Shown: piece after piece, positions 16,190 through 24,943 of the stretch
Layout of the letters: each line of letters opens with the position of its first letter
Numbering within the stretch: position 1 is the stretch's first letter
NCBI GenBank assembly: GCA_947649205.1
Contig: CANSQM010000005.1
Location: 1 to 64,000, forward strand
Origin: an uncultured Enterorhabdus sp.
GTDB taxonomy: Bacteria > Actinomycetota > Coriobacteriia > Coriobacteriales > Eggerthellaceae
Length of the DNA: 64,000 bases
Reading direction: 5' to 3'
Position numbers and translations under genes: made by a program
Notes under the pieces: model-generated
Databases searched by the model: none
The model's input: only the letters and a program-made list of their open reading frames with translations
Told to the model about the DNA's origin: nothing

Positions 16190-17137
16190 ATGAAAGTATC
16201 CTCTGGCACTTCTTGTTTGTCGCAGCGGTTGCGGCGCCTGGTGGCGTTCGTTGGAGCGGCGGCCCTATGCGGTGCGCTGGCACTGGCGCTTGCGGGTTGC
16301 GCGGCCGGCTCGGCCGGCGATGCGGCTGCAGCGGGTGACGCAGGCGGCGCGGCCAGCGCTCCCATCTCGGTGTATTCTCGCGAAGACGGCTCCGGCACCC
16401 GTGGCGCCTTCGTGGAGCTGCTCGGCATCGAGCAGAAGGACGCCAACGGCGACAAGGTGGACATGACCACGCCTACGGCCGCCATCACCAACTCCACGGC
16501 GGTTATGATGACGTCGGTTGCCGGCGACCCCAACGCTATCGGCTATATCTCCCTCGGCTCGCTCGATGACACGGTGAAGGCGGTGTCTATCGACGGCGTC
16601 GCGCCCACGGCCGCCGCGGTGAAAGACGGCTCCTATGCTATCGCGCGCCCTTTCAACATCGTGACCAAGGGTGAGCTCGCGGCCCCGGCCGCCGACTTCC
16701 TCGCGTTCATCATGAGCGCCGAGGGCCAGGCCGTGGTGAGCGACAACAACTATATCGCCATCGATGATGCGGCAGCTCCCTTCGCTTCCAACGGCGCTGC
16801 GGGCAAGGTGGTCGTGGCCGGATCCTCTTCGGTCACGCCCGTCATGGAGAAGCTGGCTGAGGCTTTCCAGGCCGCCAATCCCCAGGTGACGGTGGAGGTG
16901 CAGCAATCCGATTCCACCACGGGCGTGAACATGGCGCTCGATGGCACCTGCGACATTGGCATGGCCTCCCGTGAGCTGAAGGATTCCGAGACGGGTGTCG
17001 GCGCCACGGCCACGGCCATCGCTCTGGACGGCATCGCGGTCATCGTGGCGCCTTCGTCCTCGGTGAGCGATCTCACATCTCAGCAGGTGTGCGACATCTA
17101 CACCGGTGCGGCTACCAGCTGGGCCGACGTCGCCTAG
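16190..17137 (+). CDS. pstS: Phosphate-binding lipoprotein PstS, circularly permuted
   Basis: A 315-residue phosphate-binding protein of the PstSCAB importer, anchored by a lipobox (LALAGC, C37). RBS AAAGGA precedes the start. In ordinary PstS the KVVVAGSSSVTPVMEKL lobe comes first and the SREDGSGTR lobe second. Here ISVYSREDGSGTRGAF is at residues 59-74, followed by AIGYISLGSLDD, IARPFNIVTKG and FIMSAEGQAVV. Only then, from about residue 206, comes the VVVAGSSSVTPV lobe with MASREL, and the protein ends at IYTGAATSWADVA, exactly where the SREDGSGTR part would normally follow. All phosphate-binding segments are present, so it is probably functional. pstC follows 19 bp later. Confidence 0.92.
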   Translation: MKVSSGTSCLSQRLRRLVAFVGAAALCGALALALAGCAAGSAGDAAAAGDAGGAASAPISVYSREDGSGTRGAFVELLGIEQKDANGDKVDMTTPTAAITNSTAVMMTSVAGDPNAIGYISLGSLDDTVKAVSIDGVAPTAAAVKDGSYAIARPFNIVTKGELAAPAADFLAFIMSAEGQAVVSDNNYIAIDDAAAPFASNGAAGKVVVAGSSSVTPVMEKLAEAFQAANPQVTVEVQQSDSTTGVNMALDGTCDIGMASRELKDSETGVGATATAIALDGIAVIVAPSSSVSDLTSQQVCDIYTGAATSWADVA

Positions 17138-17156
17138 CGCCTAAGCGAGCCCGACC

Positions 17157-18227
17157 ATGTTGTTCTCTCTGTTGAATGCGCCGGCGGTAACTGCCTCTGC
17201 GGATGACGGCCCCGGTGGCCCGGCCCTCGGCATGGCCCCTGCTGCGCGCTCCGGCGGCGCAGCTCTGGGTGGCGTGGCGCCCGGTGCGGCCCCTGGTGGC
17301 ATGGCCCCTAGCGGCGCGGGCTCTGGCGACTCAGGCCCGGATGCTCCCGCAGCCGCTCGTGCGCCAAAGCGTCCGCATGCTCTCCGCGAGGGGGCCGCTC
17401 GCGCTCTGTTCGCCATGGCTGCGGCCCTCTCCATTGCCGCCGTGGCGCTGATCTGCCTGTTCCTTCTGGCCAACGGCGTGCCCGCTATGGCCAAGATCGG
17501 GCTGCCCGAGTTCCTCTTCGGCACCACGTGGCGCCCGGCCAACGACCTGTACGGCATCTTCCCCATGATTGTGGGCAGCCTGTACGTGACGGCTGGCGCC
17601 ATGATCGTGGGCGTTCCTGCGGGCCTTCTCACGGCGGTGTATCTCTCGCGGTTCGCTCGCGGCCGCGTGGGCTCCTTCCTGCGCAGCGGCGTGGAGCTGC
17701 TCGCTGGTATTCCGTCGGTGGTCTACGGCTTCTTCGGCCTGGTCATCATTGTGCCTTTCGTGCGTCTGCTCGGGCCGGGCACGGGGCTTTCGGTGCTGGC
17801 GGCCAGCCTCATTTTGGGCATCATGATCCTGCCCACCATCATTACGGTGGCTCAAAGCGCCCTGGATGCCGTGCCCGCCCGCTACTACGAGGGGGCCCTG
17901 GCTCTTGGCGTCGACCACGAGCACGCCGTGTTCAAGGTGGTGGCTCCGGCGGCTGTCTCTGGCATCATGGCCGCCATTGTGCTGGGGCTGGGCCGTGCCA
18001 TTGGTGAAACCATGGCTGTGGTCATGGTGGCCGGGAACATGCCGATTATTCCCGACTCGCTGCTTTCCGGTGTGCGCACCATGACAGCCAACATCGTGCT
18101 GGAAATGGGCTATGCCGCCGATTTGCACCGCGAGGCCCTCATCGCCACGGGGGTCGTCCTGTTCGTATTCGTCCTGCTAACCACGCTGCTGCTCAGCGTC
18201 ATTCGGAAGAGAGGCGAGGCGCGATGA
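17157..18227 (+). CDS. pstC: Phosphate ABC transporter permease PstC
   Basis: A 356-residue inner-membrane permease with six helices from about residue 78 on. The cytoplasmic EAA-like loop is seen in ALDAVPARYYEGALALG and VLGLGRAIGETMAV, which contact PstB. The first about 70 residues form an unusual Ala-Gly-Pro-rich, probably disordered extension; a later start is possible, but no better ribosome site is obvious. The ribosome site before 17157 is weak, so translation may be coupled to pstS, whose stop is 19 bp upstream. The stop overlaps the pstA start by 4 bp (ATGA). Confidence 0.93.
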   Translation: MLFSLLNAPAVTASADDGPGGPALGMAPAARSGGAALGGVAPGAAPGGMAPSGAGSGDSGPDAPAAARAPKRPHALREGAARALFAMAAALSIAAVALICLFLLANGVPAMAKIGLPEFLFGTTWRPANDLYGIFPMIVGSLYVTAGAMIVGVPAGLLTAVYLSRFARGRVGSFLRSGVELLAGIPSVVYGFFGLVIIVPFVRLLGPGTGLSVLAASLILGIMILPTIITVAQSALDAVPARYYEGALALGVDHEHAVFKVVAPAAVSGIMAAIVLGLGRAIGETMAVVMVAGNMPIIPDSLLSGVRTMTANIVLEMGYAADLHREALIATGVVLFVFVLLTTLLLSVIRKRGEAR

Positions 18228-19231
18228 GCATCGCTTTCAACCTGCGTTTCCTGCGTTTTCGCCGTCCGAGGCCACCGGTGGTTGCCTGTTCGCCGGTGCT
18301 GGGCGCCCTGGGCGCCGTCGATCTCGCGCCCGTCTATTTCGCCGAGGAGGACGCCCTTAAGGCCCGCGCCGCGCACGCAGTGCGCCGCCGTCGCGCGATG
18401 TCGGCTCTGCTGCGCTGGCTCACCTATGCCGCCGCAGCGGTAACCGCGGCCGTGCTGCTGTTCGTGGTGGGCTACATCCTGGTGCGCGGCGTGCCCGCGC
18501 TCACCCCCGACCTGTTCCAGTGGGAGTACACCTCCGAGAACGTGTCGCTTCTGCCAGCGCTGGCCTCCACGGTCGTCATGGCGCTGTCGGCTTTGGCGCT
18601 CGCGGTGCCCGTGGGCGTTGGTGCGGCCGTCTATCTGGTGGAATACGCCCGCCGCGGCAGCCGGTTCGTGCGTCTGGTGCGCGTGACCGCCGAAACGCTG
18701 CAGGGCATTCCCTCCATCATCTACGGTCTGTTCGGCATGCTGTTCTTCGTGACGGCCTGCGGCTGGGGCCTCTCGCTTCTGTCCGGTGCCTGCACGCTGG
18801 CCATCATGGTGCTGCCAGTCATCATGCGCACTACCGAGGAGGCGCTCTTGGCCGTGCCCGATTCCTATCGCGAGGGCGGCTTCGGCCTCGGCGCCGGACG
18901 GCTGCGCACCGTGGCCCGCTGTGTGCTGCCTTCGGCGGTGCCCGGCATTCTGGGCGGCGTCATCTTGGCTCTCGGCCGCTGCGTGGGCGAGGTGGCGGCC
19001 CTGCTGTTCACCGCCGGCACGGTGGCCCAAATTCCCGACTTCGGCGGCCAGGGCATCTTCGCCCTGTTCGACTCTTGTCGCACCTTGGCCGTGCACATGT
19101 ACACCCTGGCCTGCGAGGGTCTGCATGTGAACGAGGCCTACGCCACGGCCGTGGTGCTGCTGACCCTGGTTCTTTTACTGAACGCCGCCATGAGGTTGGT
19201 GGCGACAAAGATGGAAGTGAGCAAGAAATGA
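18224..19231 (+). CDS. pstA: Phosphate ABC transporter permease PstA
   Basis: A 335-residue permease, partner of PstC. It has a basic N-terminal cytoplasmic segment of about 60 residues, then six helices. The conserved loop is [19 protein letters not shown] plus [19 protein letters not shown] and [18 protein letters not shown], which dock on PstB. It starts inside the pstC stop (ATGA overlap) and its own stop overlaps the pstB start in the same way, so the three are translationally coupled. Confidence 0.94.
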   Translation: MSIAFNLRFLRFRRPRPPVVACSPVLGALGAVDLAPVYFAEEDALKARAAHAVRRRRAMSALLRWLTYAAAAVTAAVLLFVVGYILVRGVPALTPDLFQWEYTSENVSLLPALASTVVMALSALALAVPVGVGAAVYLVEYARRGSRFVRLVRVTAETLQGIPSIIYGLFGMLFFVTACGWGLSLLSGACTLAIMVLPVIMRTTEEALLAVPDSYREGGFGLGAGRLRTVARCVLPSAVPGILGGVILALGRCVGEVAALLFTAGTVAQIPDFGGQGIFALFDSCRTLAVHMYTLACEGLHVNEAYATAVVLLTLVLLLNAAMRLVATKMEVSKK

Positions 19232-20088
19232 CGAGCTTTTTGAAAGAACGCGCGAACGAGATGAGCGCTTCGGAGCCGGTTGGTGACTCTTCGGCCGACG
19301 TTGTGTGTGCCGCCTCCGGGCCCGCGCGCGCTTCCGCCCCCGCAAAGATGGCCGTCGAGCACCTCAACCTGTTCTACGGCGACTTCCAGGGTCTGCGCGA
19401 TATCAATCTCACCTTCCCGGAAAACCAGGTGACCGCGCTCATCGGACCGTCCGGCTGCGGAAAATCTACGCTTCTGAAAACCCTGAACCGCATGAACGAT
19501 CTGGTTGAAGGGTGCCGTGTGGAAGGCTCGGTCACCTTGGACGGCACCGACGCTTACCGTTCCCTCGATCCCACCGACCTGCGCCGCCGCGTGGGCATGG
19601 TGTTCCAGCAGCCCAACCCCTTTCCCATGAGCATCTACGACAACGTTGCCTTCGGCCCCCGCAGCCACGGGGTGCGCGCCAAGGCCGACTTGGACATCAT
19701 TGTGGAGGAGTCGCTGCGTGCGGCAGCTATCTGGGACGAGCTGAAAGATCGCCTGAAGAAGAACGCGCTTGGGCTGTCGGGCGGCCAGCAGCAGCGCCTG
19801 TGCATCGCCCGTGCGCTGGCCGTGCAGCCCGAGGTGCTGCTGCTCGATGAGTCCACGAGCGCTCTCGATCCCATCTCCACGGCGAAAATCGAGGAGCTCA
19901 TCGGCCAGCTGAAGGAGCGTTATACGGTGATCATGGTGACCCATAATATGCTGCAGGCCCTGCGCATCTCCGACAAAACGGCATTCTTCCTGCTGGGCGA
20001 AGTGGTGGAAGCCAGCGACACCGACACCATCTTCTCGACCCCCACCGACCCCCGCACCGCCGACTACGTCGCCGGTCGTTTTGGGTAA
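19228..20088 (+). CDS. pstB: Phosphate ABC transporter ATP-binding protein PstB
   Basis: 286 residues. Walker [11 protein letters not shown]-loop VFQQPNPFP, signature LSGGQQQRL, Walker B VLLLDES, D-loop SALDP and the switch His in MVTHNM are all present. The [16 protein letters not shown] segment is diagnostic of PstB. The first about 40 residues precede the family core and are unusual but in frame. The start at 19228 overlaps the pstA stop by 4 bp. It is the last gene of the pst operon; phoU, which usually follows, is absent. Confidence 0.96.
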   Translation: MTSFLKERANEMSASEPVGDSSADVVCAASGPARASAPAKMAVEHLNLFYGDFQGLRDINLTFPENQVTALIGPSGCGKSTLLKTLNRMNDLVEGCRVEGSVTLDGTDAYRSLDPTDLRRRVGMVFQQPNPFPMSIYDNVAFGPRSHGVRAKADLDIIVEESLRAAAIWDELKDRLKKNALGLSGGQQQRLCIARALAVQPEVLLLDESTSALDPISTAKIEELIGQLKERYTVIMVTHNMLQALRISDKTAFFLLGEVVEASDTDTIFSTPTDPRTADYVAGRFG

Positions 20089-20102
20089 TCGGCAGCCCGC
20101 GA

Positions 20103-20131
20103 TTTTACCTTCATTTTACGTGGCTCTTACG
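20103..20131 (+). promoter_or_regulatory. Candidate Pho box: three direct repeats, 11-bp period
   Basis: TTTTACC (20103-20109), TTTTACG (20114-20120) and TCTTACG (20125-20131) are spaced exactly 11 bp apart. This is the clearest of the three phased TTAC arrays. It lies 15 bp after the pstB stop and about 120 bp before the Na/Pi cotransporter gene, which suggests its own PhoP-type promoter. Confidence 0.7.
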
Positions 20132-20252
20132 GCGGCCGCTCAATGGGGGTTCATACTCCTTCCCTGCTGAGACGAGCACGGGCCGCCGGGGCGCGACCTG
20201 CCGACAAATGCGGTTCGCAAGGGGCGGGCCGCCGTAAGAAGGAGACGCAGAG

Positions 20253-21284
20253 GTGGAAGAACTGCTTCAAATCGGGTTGGGACTGTTCGGTGGCTTGGCC
20301 CTGTTTCTGTACGGCATGAACCTCATGAGCGGCAGCCTGCAAGAGGCCGCTGGCGAGCGCATGCGATCTATTCTGGCAGTCGTGACGAAGAACCCGCTGG
20401 TGGCGGTGCTCGCCGGCGCTGTGGCCACGGCGGTGTTGCAGAGCTCGTCGGCCACTACCGTTATGACCATTGGCTTCGTGGCTGCCGGCCTCATGAACCT
20501 GCGCCAGGCCATCCCCATTATCATGGGCGCCAACATCGGCACCACCATCACGGCCCAGATCATCGCCTTCAAGCTGTCCGATTACGTGCTCGGCATTGTG
20601 CTCGTGGGCTTCATCATCATGTCGGTGGCGAAGCAGTCGAAGGTGAAGCTTACCGGTACGGCCATTTTCGGCTTCGGCCTTTTGTTCCTCGGCATCGACA
20701 CCATGGGTGCCGTCATGAAGCCCCTGGCTGAGAACCCCGTGTTCACTGACGTGATTGCCCAGGTCACCGGCGTGCCGATTCTGGGAGTGGCCGTGGGCAC
20801 CGTCATGACCCTGGTGGTGCAGAGCTCCAGCGCCACCATCGCCGTGCTGCAGAACTTCGCCGCCCAGGCCGGCCCCGACGGTGCCAGCGTCATCGGCTTG
20901 GAAGGGGCCCTTCCCATTTTGCTCGGCGACAACCTGGGCACTACCATCACGGCTCTTCTGGCCGCTGTCGGCCAGAGCCGCGACGCCAAGCGCGTGGCCC
21001 TGTCCCACTGCATCTTCAACCTCTCTGGGTGCCTGCTGTTCGTGTGGCTCATCGGCCCCGCCGCCACCGTGGTGGCCGCTCTCACCCCGGGTCCCGAGAT
21101 CGAGGTCATCGCCCGCCAGATCGCCAATGCCCACACCCTGTTCAATGTGACCATGACGCTGCTGTGGCTACCGCTGGTGTCTCTGATGGTGCGCATCGTC
21201 ATGGCGGTGCTGCCCGACCGCCCCCGCCGTCCTCGCAATCCCGTGGCCGAGGGCCCCTTCGCCCCCGATGCGGCCGCCGCTTGA
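20253..21284 (+). CDS. Na+/phosphate cotransporter family protein
   Basis: A 343-residue membrane protein of the NptA/PF02690 family. It has two inverted repeats, each with the hallmark QSSSAT motif (VLQSSSATTVMTIG and VVQSSSATIAVLQ) and a G-x-N-x-GTTIT signature (GANIGTTITAQ, GDNLGTTITAL). The GTG start has AAGGAG 8 bp upstream. Many family members carry a C-terminal PhoU domain; this one stops after the second transport repeat with a short Pro/Ala tail. With a phased Pho box upstream it is probably a second, Pho-regulated phosphate route. The direction of transport is not proven by sequence. Confidence 0.9.
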   Translation: MEELLQIGLGLFGGLALFLYGMNLMSGSLQEAAGERMRSILAVVTKNPLVAVLAGAVATAVLQSSSATTVMTIGFVAAGLMNLRQAIPIIMGANIGTTITAQIIAFKLSDYVLGIVLVGFIIMSVAKQSKVKLTGTAIFGFGLLFLGIDTMGAVMKPLAENPVFTDVIAQVTGVPILGVAVGTVMTLVVQSSSATIAVLQNFAAQAGPDGASVIGLEGALPILLGDNLGTTITALLAAVGQSRDAKRVALSHCIFNLSGCLLFVWLIGPAATVVAALTPGPEIEVIARQIANAHTLFNVTMTLLWLPLVSLMVRIVMAVLPDRPRRPRNPVAEGPFAPDAAAA

Positions 21285-21389
21285 GTCTGCATGACAGGTC
21301 GGTAACGGCCCCGTAGCCATCCCTGTGCTCCTTGCGGGGAAGCGGCTTCGGGGCCGTGCCCGCACCGGCAGATCGGTTACCATAGCCCC

Positions 21390-22109
21390 ATGGAAGAGAA
21401 ACCGCTCATATACTACGTCGAGGACGACGAGCACATTCGCGATCTGACCGCCTACGCCCTGCGCCAGGCCGGGTTCGCCGTGGAAGCGTTCCCCGATGGC
21501 CGTGACCTTGCGGCAGCCTGCCGGCGCGAGCGACCGGCGGCGGTGCTGCTGGACATCATGCTGCCGGGCGTCGACGGCTTGGAACTGCTGCGCCGGTTGC
21601 GGGCCGACGAGGCCACCGAGGGCCTGCCGGTCATGATGCTCACGGCCAAGGGCGCCGAGTACGACAAGGTGTGCGGCCTCGATGCCGGGGCCGATGATTA
21701 CCTGGCGAAGCCCTTCGGCATGATGGAGTTGGTCTCGCGGGTGAACGCCCTGCTGCGCCGGGCCGCCCGTCCTGCCTCAGGCCTCGCCGCGCCGAGCGAC
21801 CGACTGACTGCCGGGCCCATCGCCCTGTCGCCCGACGCCCGCTCCGTGAGCGCCGATGGCGTCGAAGTGCCCTTGACGCGTAAGGAGTTCGACCTGCTGC
21901 GCGTTCTTTTGGAGAACAAGGGCCGCGTGCTCACCCGTGAGCAGCTGCTCGAACGGGTGTGGGGCGTAAGCTTCGTCGGCGAGACGCGCACGGTGGATAT
22001 GCACATCAAGACGCTGCGCAAGAAGCTGGCGGCGGCCCGGCCCGGGGCCGAAGAGGCCGTGAGCACCGTGCGCGGCGTGGGCTACTGCCTGCGCGAGGTG
22101 CCGCGATGA
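21390..22109 (+). CDS. OmpR/PhoB-family response regulator (PhoP-like)
   Basis: 239 residues. The receiver domain has acidic residues at 11-13, the phospho-acceptor D55 in VLLDIMLPG, Thr in MLTAKG and Lys in AKPF. A C-terminal winged helix (LTRKEFDLLRVLLEN, VDMHIKTLRKKL, VRGVGYCL) binds direct repeats. Its stop overlaps the sensor kinase start (ATGA). It follows the phosphate transport genes, so it is very likely the regulator of the Pho arrays in this window. A TACCAT hexamer ends 7 bp before the ATG and no Shine-Dalgarno is visible, which suggests a leaderless mRNA. Confidence 0.93.
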   Translation: MEEKPLIYYVEDDEHIRDLTAYALRQAGFAVEAFPDGRDLAAACRRERPAAVLLDIMLPGVDGLELLRRLRADEATEGLPVMMLTAKGAEYDKVCGLDAGADDYLAKPFGMMELVSRVNALLRRAARPASGLAAPSDRLTAGPIALSPDARSVSADGVEVPLTRKEFDLLRVLLENKGRVLTREQLLERVWGVSFVGETRTVDMHIKTLRKKLAAARPGAEEAVSTVRGVGYCLREVPR

Positions 22110-23431
22110 GCGCTGAGCCCGGGGTGCGGTCCGAGAGTGGCGGCCGCGGCGAGCCGGAGGCAGCCCGCTCCTCGGTTGGCGCGGATCCCGCGACGCGAGC
22201 CGGGGGTGACGTGGGGGCCACGGCCCGCTTCCGCCCGGGTGCCGCGCGTCGTGGGGGCGCCCCCAGCTTGGGCGGCCGCATCTTCCGGGGCGTGCTGGCC
22301 TTCACGCTCACGGGCATCGTCATGCTCACTCTCATGTTAGCGGGCATCTTCTACGCCACCATGATGCAGCTGCCCAACGCCGGCGCCGTCATGGCCGAGT
22401 TCTTCGCGAGCGATCTTGCGGTGTGCGTGCTGGCCACTCTTATTGTGGGCACGGTGCTCGCCTTCGCCATATCGCGTCTGCTGACGGCCAGCATTATGCG
22501 GCCGCTCGATAATCTGGATCCGGCCGAGCCGTGGAAGACACCCGTCTATGCGGAGATGGAGCCGCTCATCGAGCGCATCGATTCCCAGCGCCGCACCCTG
22601 CGGGCCCAAAACGAGGAGCTGGCCCGGGCCGAGAGCCTGCGCCGCGATTTCTCGGCCAATGTGTCTCACGAGATGAAGACGCCGCTCCATGTTATTTCCG
22701 GCTATGCTGAGCTCATGGAGAACGGCCTGGTGCCGCCCGAGGACGTGCCGCGATTCGCGGGGCTCATCCATCAGGAATCTCTGGCCATGCGGGCTCTTAT
22801 CAACGACGTGCTCATCCTGTCGCGCCTCGACGAGGTGCCCCCCGACGAGGCCTCCGCCATACCGGTGGATGTGCGGGCCGTGGCCGAGCGGGCCGCCGGC
22901 CGCCTGGCGAAGGTGGCCGAGGAGCGCGCGGTGACCGTGACGGTGCAAGGGGAGTCGGCCGTGGTGCTCGGCCGCGAGGAGCTGATGGAGCAGATGCTCT
23001 ACAACCTCATCGAGAACGCCATCCGCTACAACGAACCCGGCGGCCATGTGTGGGTAGAAGTGGCGATGGAGCCTGCGGGTGGGGAAGCTGGCCCGGCGGC
23101 GGCCCCAGCTGCCTGGGGGTTCGTCTCGGATCGCGATGGCGTGGCCGCGGGCCCCGATGGGGTTGCGACAACAACCTCCGACGGGGCTGCCGCGCCCACC
23201 GTGACGGTGCGGGTGCGCGACGACGGTCCCGGTATTCCCGAGGCCGAGCGCGAGAAGATCTTCGAGCGCTTCTACCGCTTGGACAAGAGCCGTTCTAAGG
23301 AAACGGGCGGCACGGGGCTGGGCCTCGCCATCGTGAAGCACGGCGCCCAGCGCCACCACGGCACCATCGAAGTCGGCGGCACCGAAGGCGAAGGCGCCCA
23401 GTTCACCCTGCGGTTCCCCGGTATTGCGTAG
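22106..23431 (+). CDS. Sensor histidine kinase (PhoR-like)
   Basis: 441 residues. A disordered Ala/Gly/Arg-rich N-terminus of about 60 residues precedes two membrane helices (about 65-90 and 108-130) with a very short outer loop. Then come a HisKA domain with the phospho-acceptor H188 (FSANVSHEMKTPLHVISGYA), an N-box NLIENAIRYNE, and G-boxes DDGPGIPE and GTGLGLAIVKHG. A low-complexity insert of about 45 residues splits the ATPase domain between the N and G1 boxes. The tiny sensor loop fits kinases that sense through a partner such as the Pst transporter. It overlaps the response-regulator gene by 4 bp. Confidence 0.93.
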   Translation: MSAEPGVRSESGGRGEPEAARSSVGADPATRAGGDVGATARFRPGAARRGGAPSLGGRIFRGVLAFTLTGIVMLTLMLAGIFYATMMQLPNAGAVMAEFFASDLAVCVLATLIVGTVLAFAISRLLTASIMRPLDNLDPAEPWKTPVYAEMEPLIERIDSQRRTLRAQNEELARAESLRRDFSANVSHEMKTPLHVISGYAELMENGLVPPEDVPRFAGLIHQESLAMRALINDVLILSRLDEVPPDEASAIPVDVRAVAERAAGRLAKVAEERAVTVTVQGESAVVLGREELMEQMLYNLIENAIRYNEPGGHVWVEVAMEPAGGEAGPAAAPAAWGFVSDRDGVAAGPDGVATTTSDGAAAPTVTVRVRDDGPGIPEAEREKIFERFYRLDKSRSKETGGTGLGLAIVKHGAQRHHGTIEVGGTEGEGAQFTLRFPGIA

Positions 23432-23515
23432 GGAATCCCCGAGCATTTCCTTTCCAGGCGCTGCTTGCAATGAGGGTGACGCTCTGAGGAGAAACCCTCT
23501 TCAGGCTGGAAGAAC

Positions 23516-23544
23516 TTGAGGAACGTCCTCCGAGCGGTTACACT
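23516..23544 (+). promoter_or_regulatory. Predicted sigma-70 type promoter of the lipoprotein/ABC operon
   Basis: TTGAGG (23516-23521) and TACACT (23539-23544) are separated by 17 bp. Transcription would start near 23551, about 42 bp before the small ORF at 23593 and about 170 bp before the lipoprotein gene. Confidence 0.5.
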
Positions 23545-23592
23545 TGCGTCAAGAAGACGCTTCCGTACTGGAGTGGTTTCGGGAGCACTCGC

Positions 23593-23673
23593 ATGAACTA
23601 TAAGCTGTGGGGCCAGGTTGCCCAGTCTGCGGGCAATACCGGCACCCGTGTTGGGGGACAGTGGAATCCTTAG
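23593..23673 (+). CDS. Candidate 26-residue peptide gene at the head of the ABC operon
   Basis: ATG at 23593 opens 26 codons ending in TAG at 23671-23673. The peptide begins MNYKLWGQVAQSAGNTG and ends TRVGGQWNP. A GGGAG lies 8 bp before the ATG and a TTGAGG-17-TACACT promoter lies 49 bp upstream. The frame is open for 35 codons before the ATG, with GC-rich third positions, so a longer or once-longer reading frame is possible; an in-frame TGA at 23485 separates it from an earlier ATG at 23470. The peptide has no signal sequence and no cysteine. It could be a leader peptide, a secreted or signalling peptide, or chance. The lipoprotein gene starts 46 bp later. Confidence 0.35.
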   Translation: MNYKLWGQVAQSAGNTGTRVGGQWNP

Positions 23674-23719
23674 GATGTGAAACAGTAGAACGAGAGCCCG
23701 CGACTGAAGGAGGAATGCC

Positions 23720-24943
23720 ATGAGTGGAAAGCGCCTGTCGTTGTGGGCTCTCGTGCTTGTTGTCCTGTTCTGCCCAGCGCTCTTGGTGCTGCCGGGATGC
23801 TTGCCCGAACGCATCGACGGCACCGTTGACGCGCTCTCCCCCGTGGACTACGGCATCGACAATTCCAGCTATGAGGCCATGCGCGCTACCACGCCGTCCC
23901 ATGTAGAGGAAAGTATAGGTACGGCTATCTCCATCGATGCTGAGGTGGTTATGCCCGAGCGGGCGTCCACGGCCATATTGAATGCCGAACCGATGAGGTT
24001 CGACCTTTATGCGGAGAGCGTGGCCGCAATGCTCCCTCAGCTCGAAGGACTCGATCTCGTCACCCAGGCTAGTCCCGATTCCCGATGGCGCAGCATGGAG
24101 ACAGCGCCCCTTGTCGTCGCCGACAGCCTATGGGGAGGTCTCAGTGCTGGGGTGGATTTTCTCGTCTATTTCGAGCCAAACGAGACTTTTCTCAAGGGGC
24201 TTTACGAGACGGTAAGCTCAGAAATGCCCTACGTTGACTCGTCGGTCATTCTCGCTGAGGGGGAGTTAGCGGGCTTTTCTGCCGACGAGGCCAAGGGTCA
24301 GGTGATCGCGCTTCTCAAGGCAGCCGGCATCGATGACGTGGCTTCCATCAAGGCCTATCCGCTGTCGGTGGGTGTCCTGCATGCCCTGAGGGATCGATAC
24401 GTGGAGCTTTTTGCGGACGGCGTTGAAGGGCCTCAGTTTGAAGAGGGCGGGGAATTCGCGCAGGAGCGCAAGGATTTCGAGGCTCTCAGTAAGGCCGTAT
24501 ACGACGAGGCTGACGAGATGTACGTGGTGCACCTTCAACTCGAAGCGAACGGCATGCCCCTTGCAGCCTCGTCGCCCGGTACCCGCTACAACATGAGCGC
24601 TGACGTGGACACGTTGGGCCCGTGCTGCCTGCGAGCCTATGTGGGACGGCAGGGAATTCGTTCCGTCAACCTCATGGGCGGCTATGGGGCCGGCACGGTG
24701 TATCACGACGAATACGAGGCGTTGCTGCCCTTGGATGCCGCCATCAATGCGCTACAGCAACGCTATGGGGCGGTGGCTGCGGCTACGTTGTCGAATGTGG
24801 ATCGCATTGCCCTGGAGTATTGCCCGCTGGTGGACGGGGAAAACGAAACGGGGATCATATTGGTGCCGGCGTGGATATTCCGCAACGGGGACGATCCTGA
24901 TCACGCCATTCGAGTGAGCGCCCTGACGGGTGAGGTGATTTGA
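23720..24943 (+). CDS. Lipoprotein of unknown function, first large gene of an ABC operon
   Basis: A 407-residue exported lipoprotein: hydrophobic signal (LWALVLVVLFCPALLVLPGC) with lipobox Cys at 28 in VLPGC. The remainder is acidic and soluble, with no motif I can name. RBS GAAGGAGGA precedes the start. The stop touches the start of the next gene, so it is coupled to two ABC-2 permeases and an ATPase. It may be the substrate-facing or immunity-type component of that exporter. A lipoprotein followed by two permeases and an ATPase recalls lantibiotic-immunity or MacB-like arrangements, but there is no clear family match. Confidence 0.8.
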   Translation: MSGKRLSLWALVLVVLFCPALLVLPGCLPERIDGTVDALSPVDYGIDNSSYEAMRATTPSHVEESIGTAISIDAEVVMPERASTAILNAEPMRFDLYAESVAAMLPQLEGLDLVTQASPDSRWRSMETAPLVVADSLWGGLSAGVDFLVYFEPNETFLKGLYETVSSEMPYVDSSVILAEGELAGFSADEAKGQVIALLKAAGIDDVASIKAYPLSVGVLHALRDRYVELFADGVEGPQFEEGGEFAQERKDFEALSKAVYDEADEMYVVHLQLEANGMPLAASSPGTRYNMSADVDTLGPCCLRAYVGRQGIRSVNLMGGYGAGTVYHDEYEALLPLDAAINALQQRYGAVAAATLSNVDRIALEYCPLVDGENETGIILVPAWIFRNGDDPDHAIRVSALTGEVI

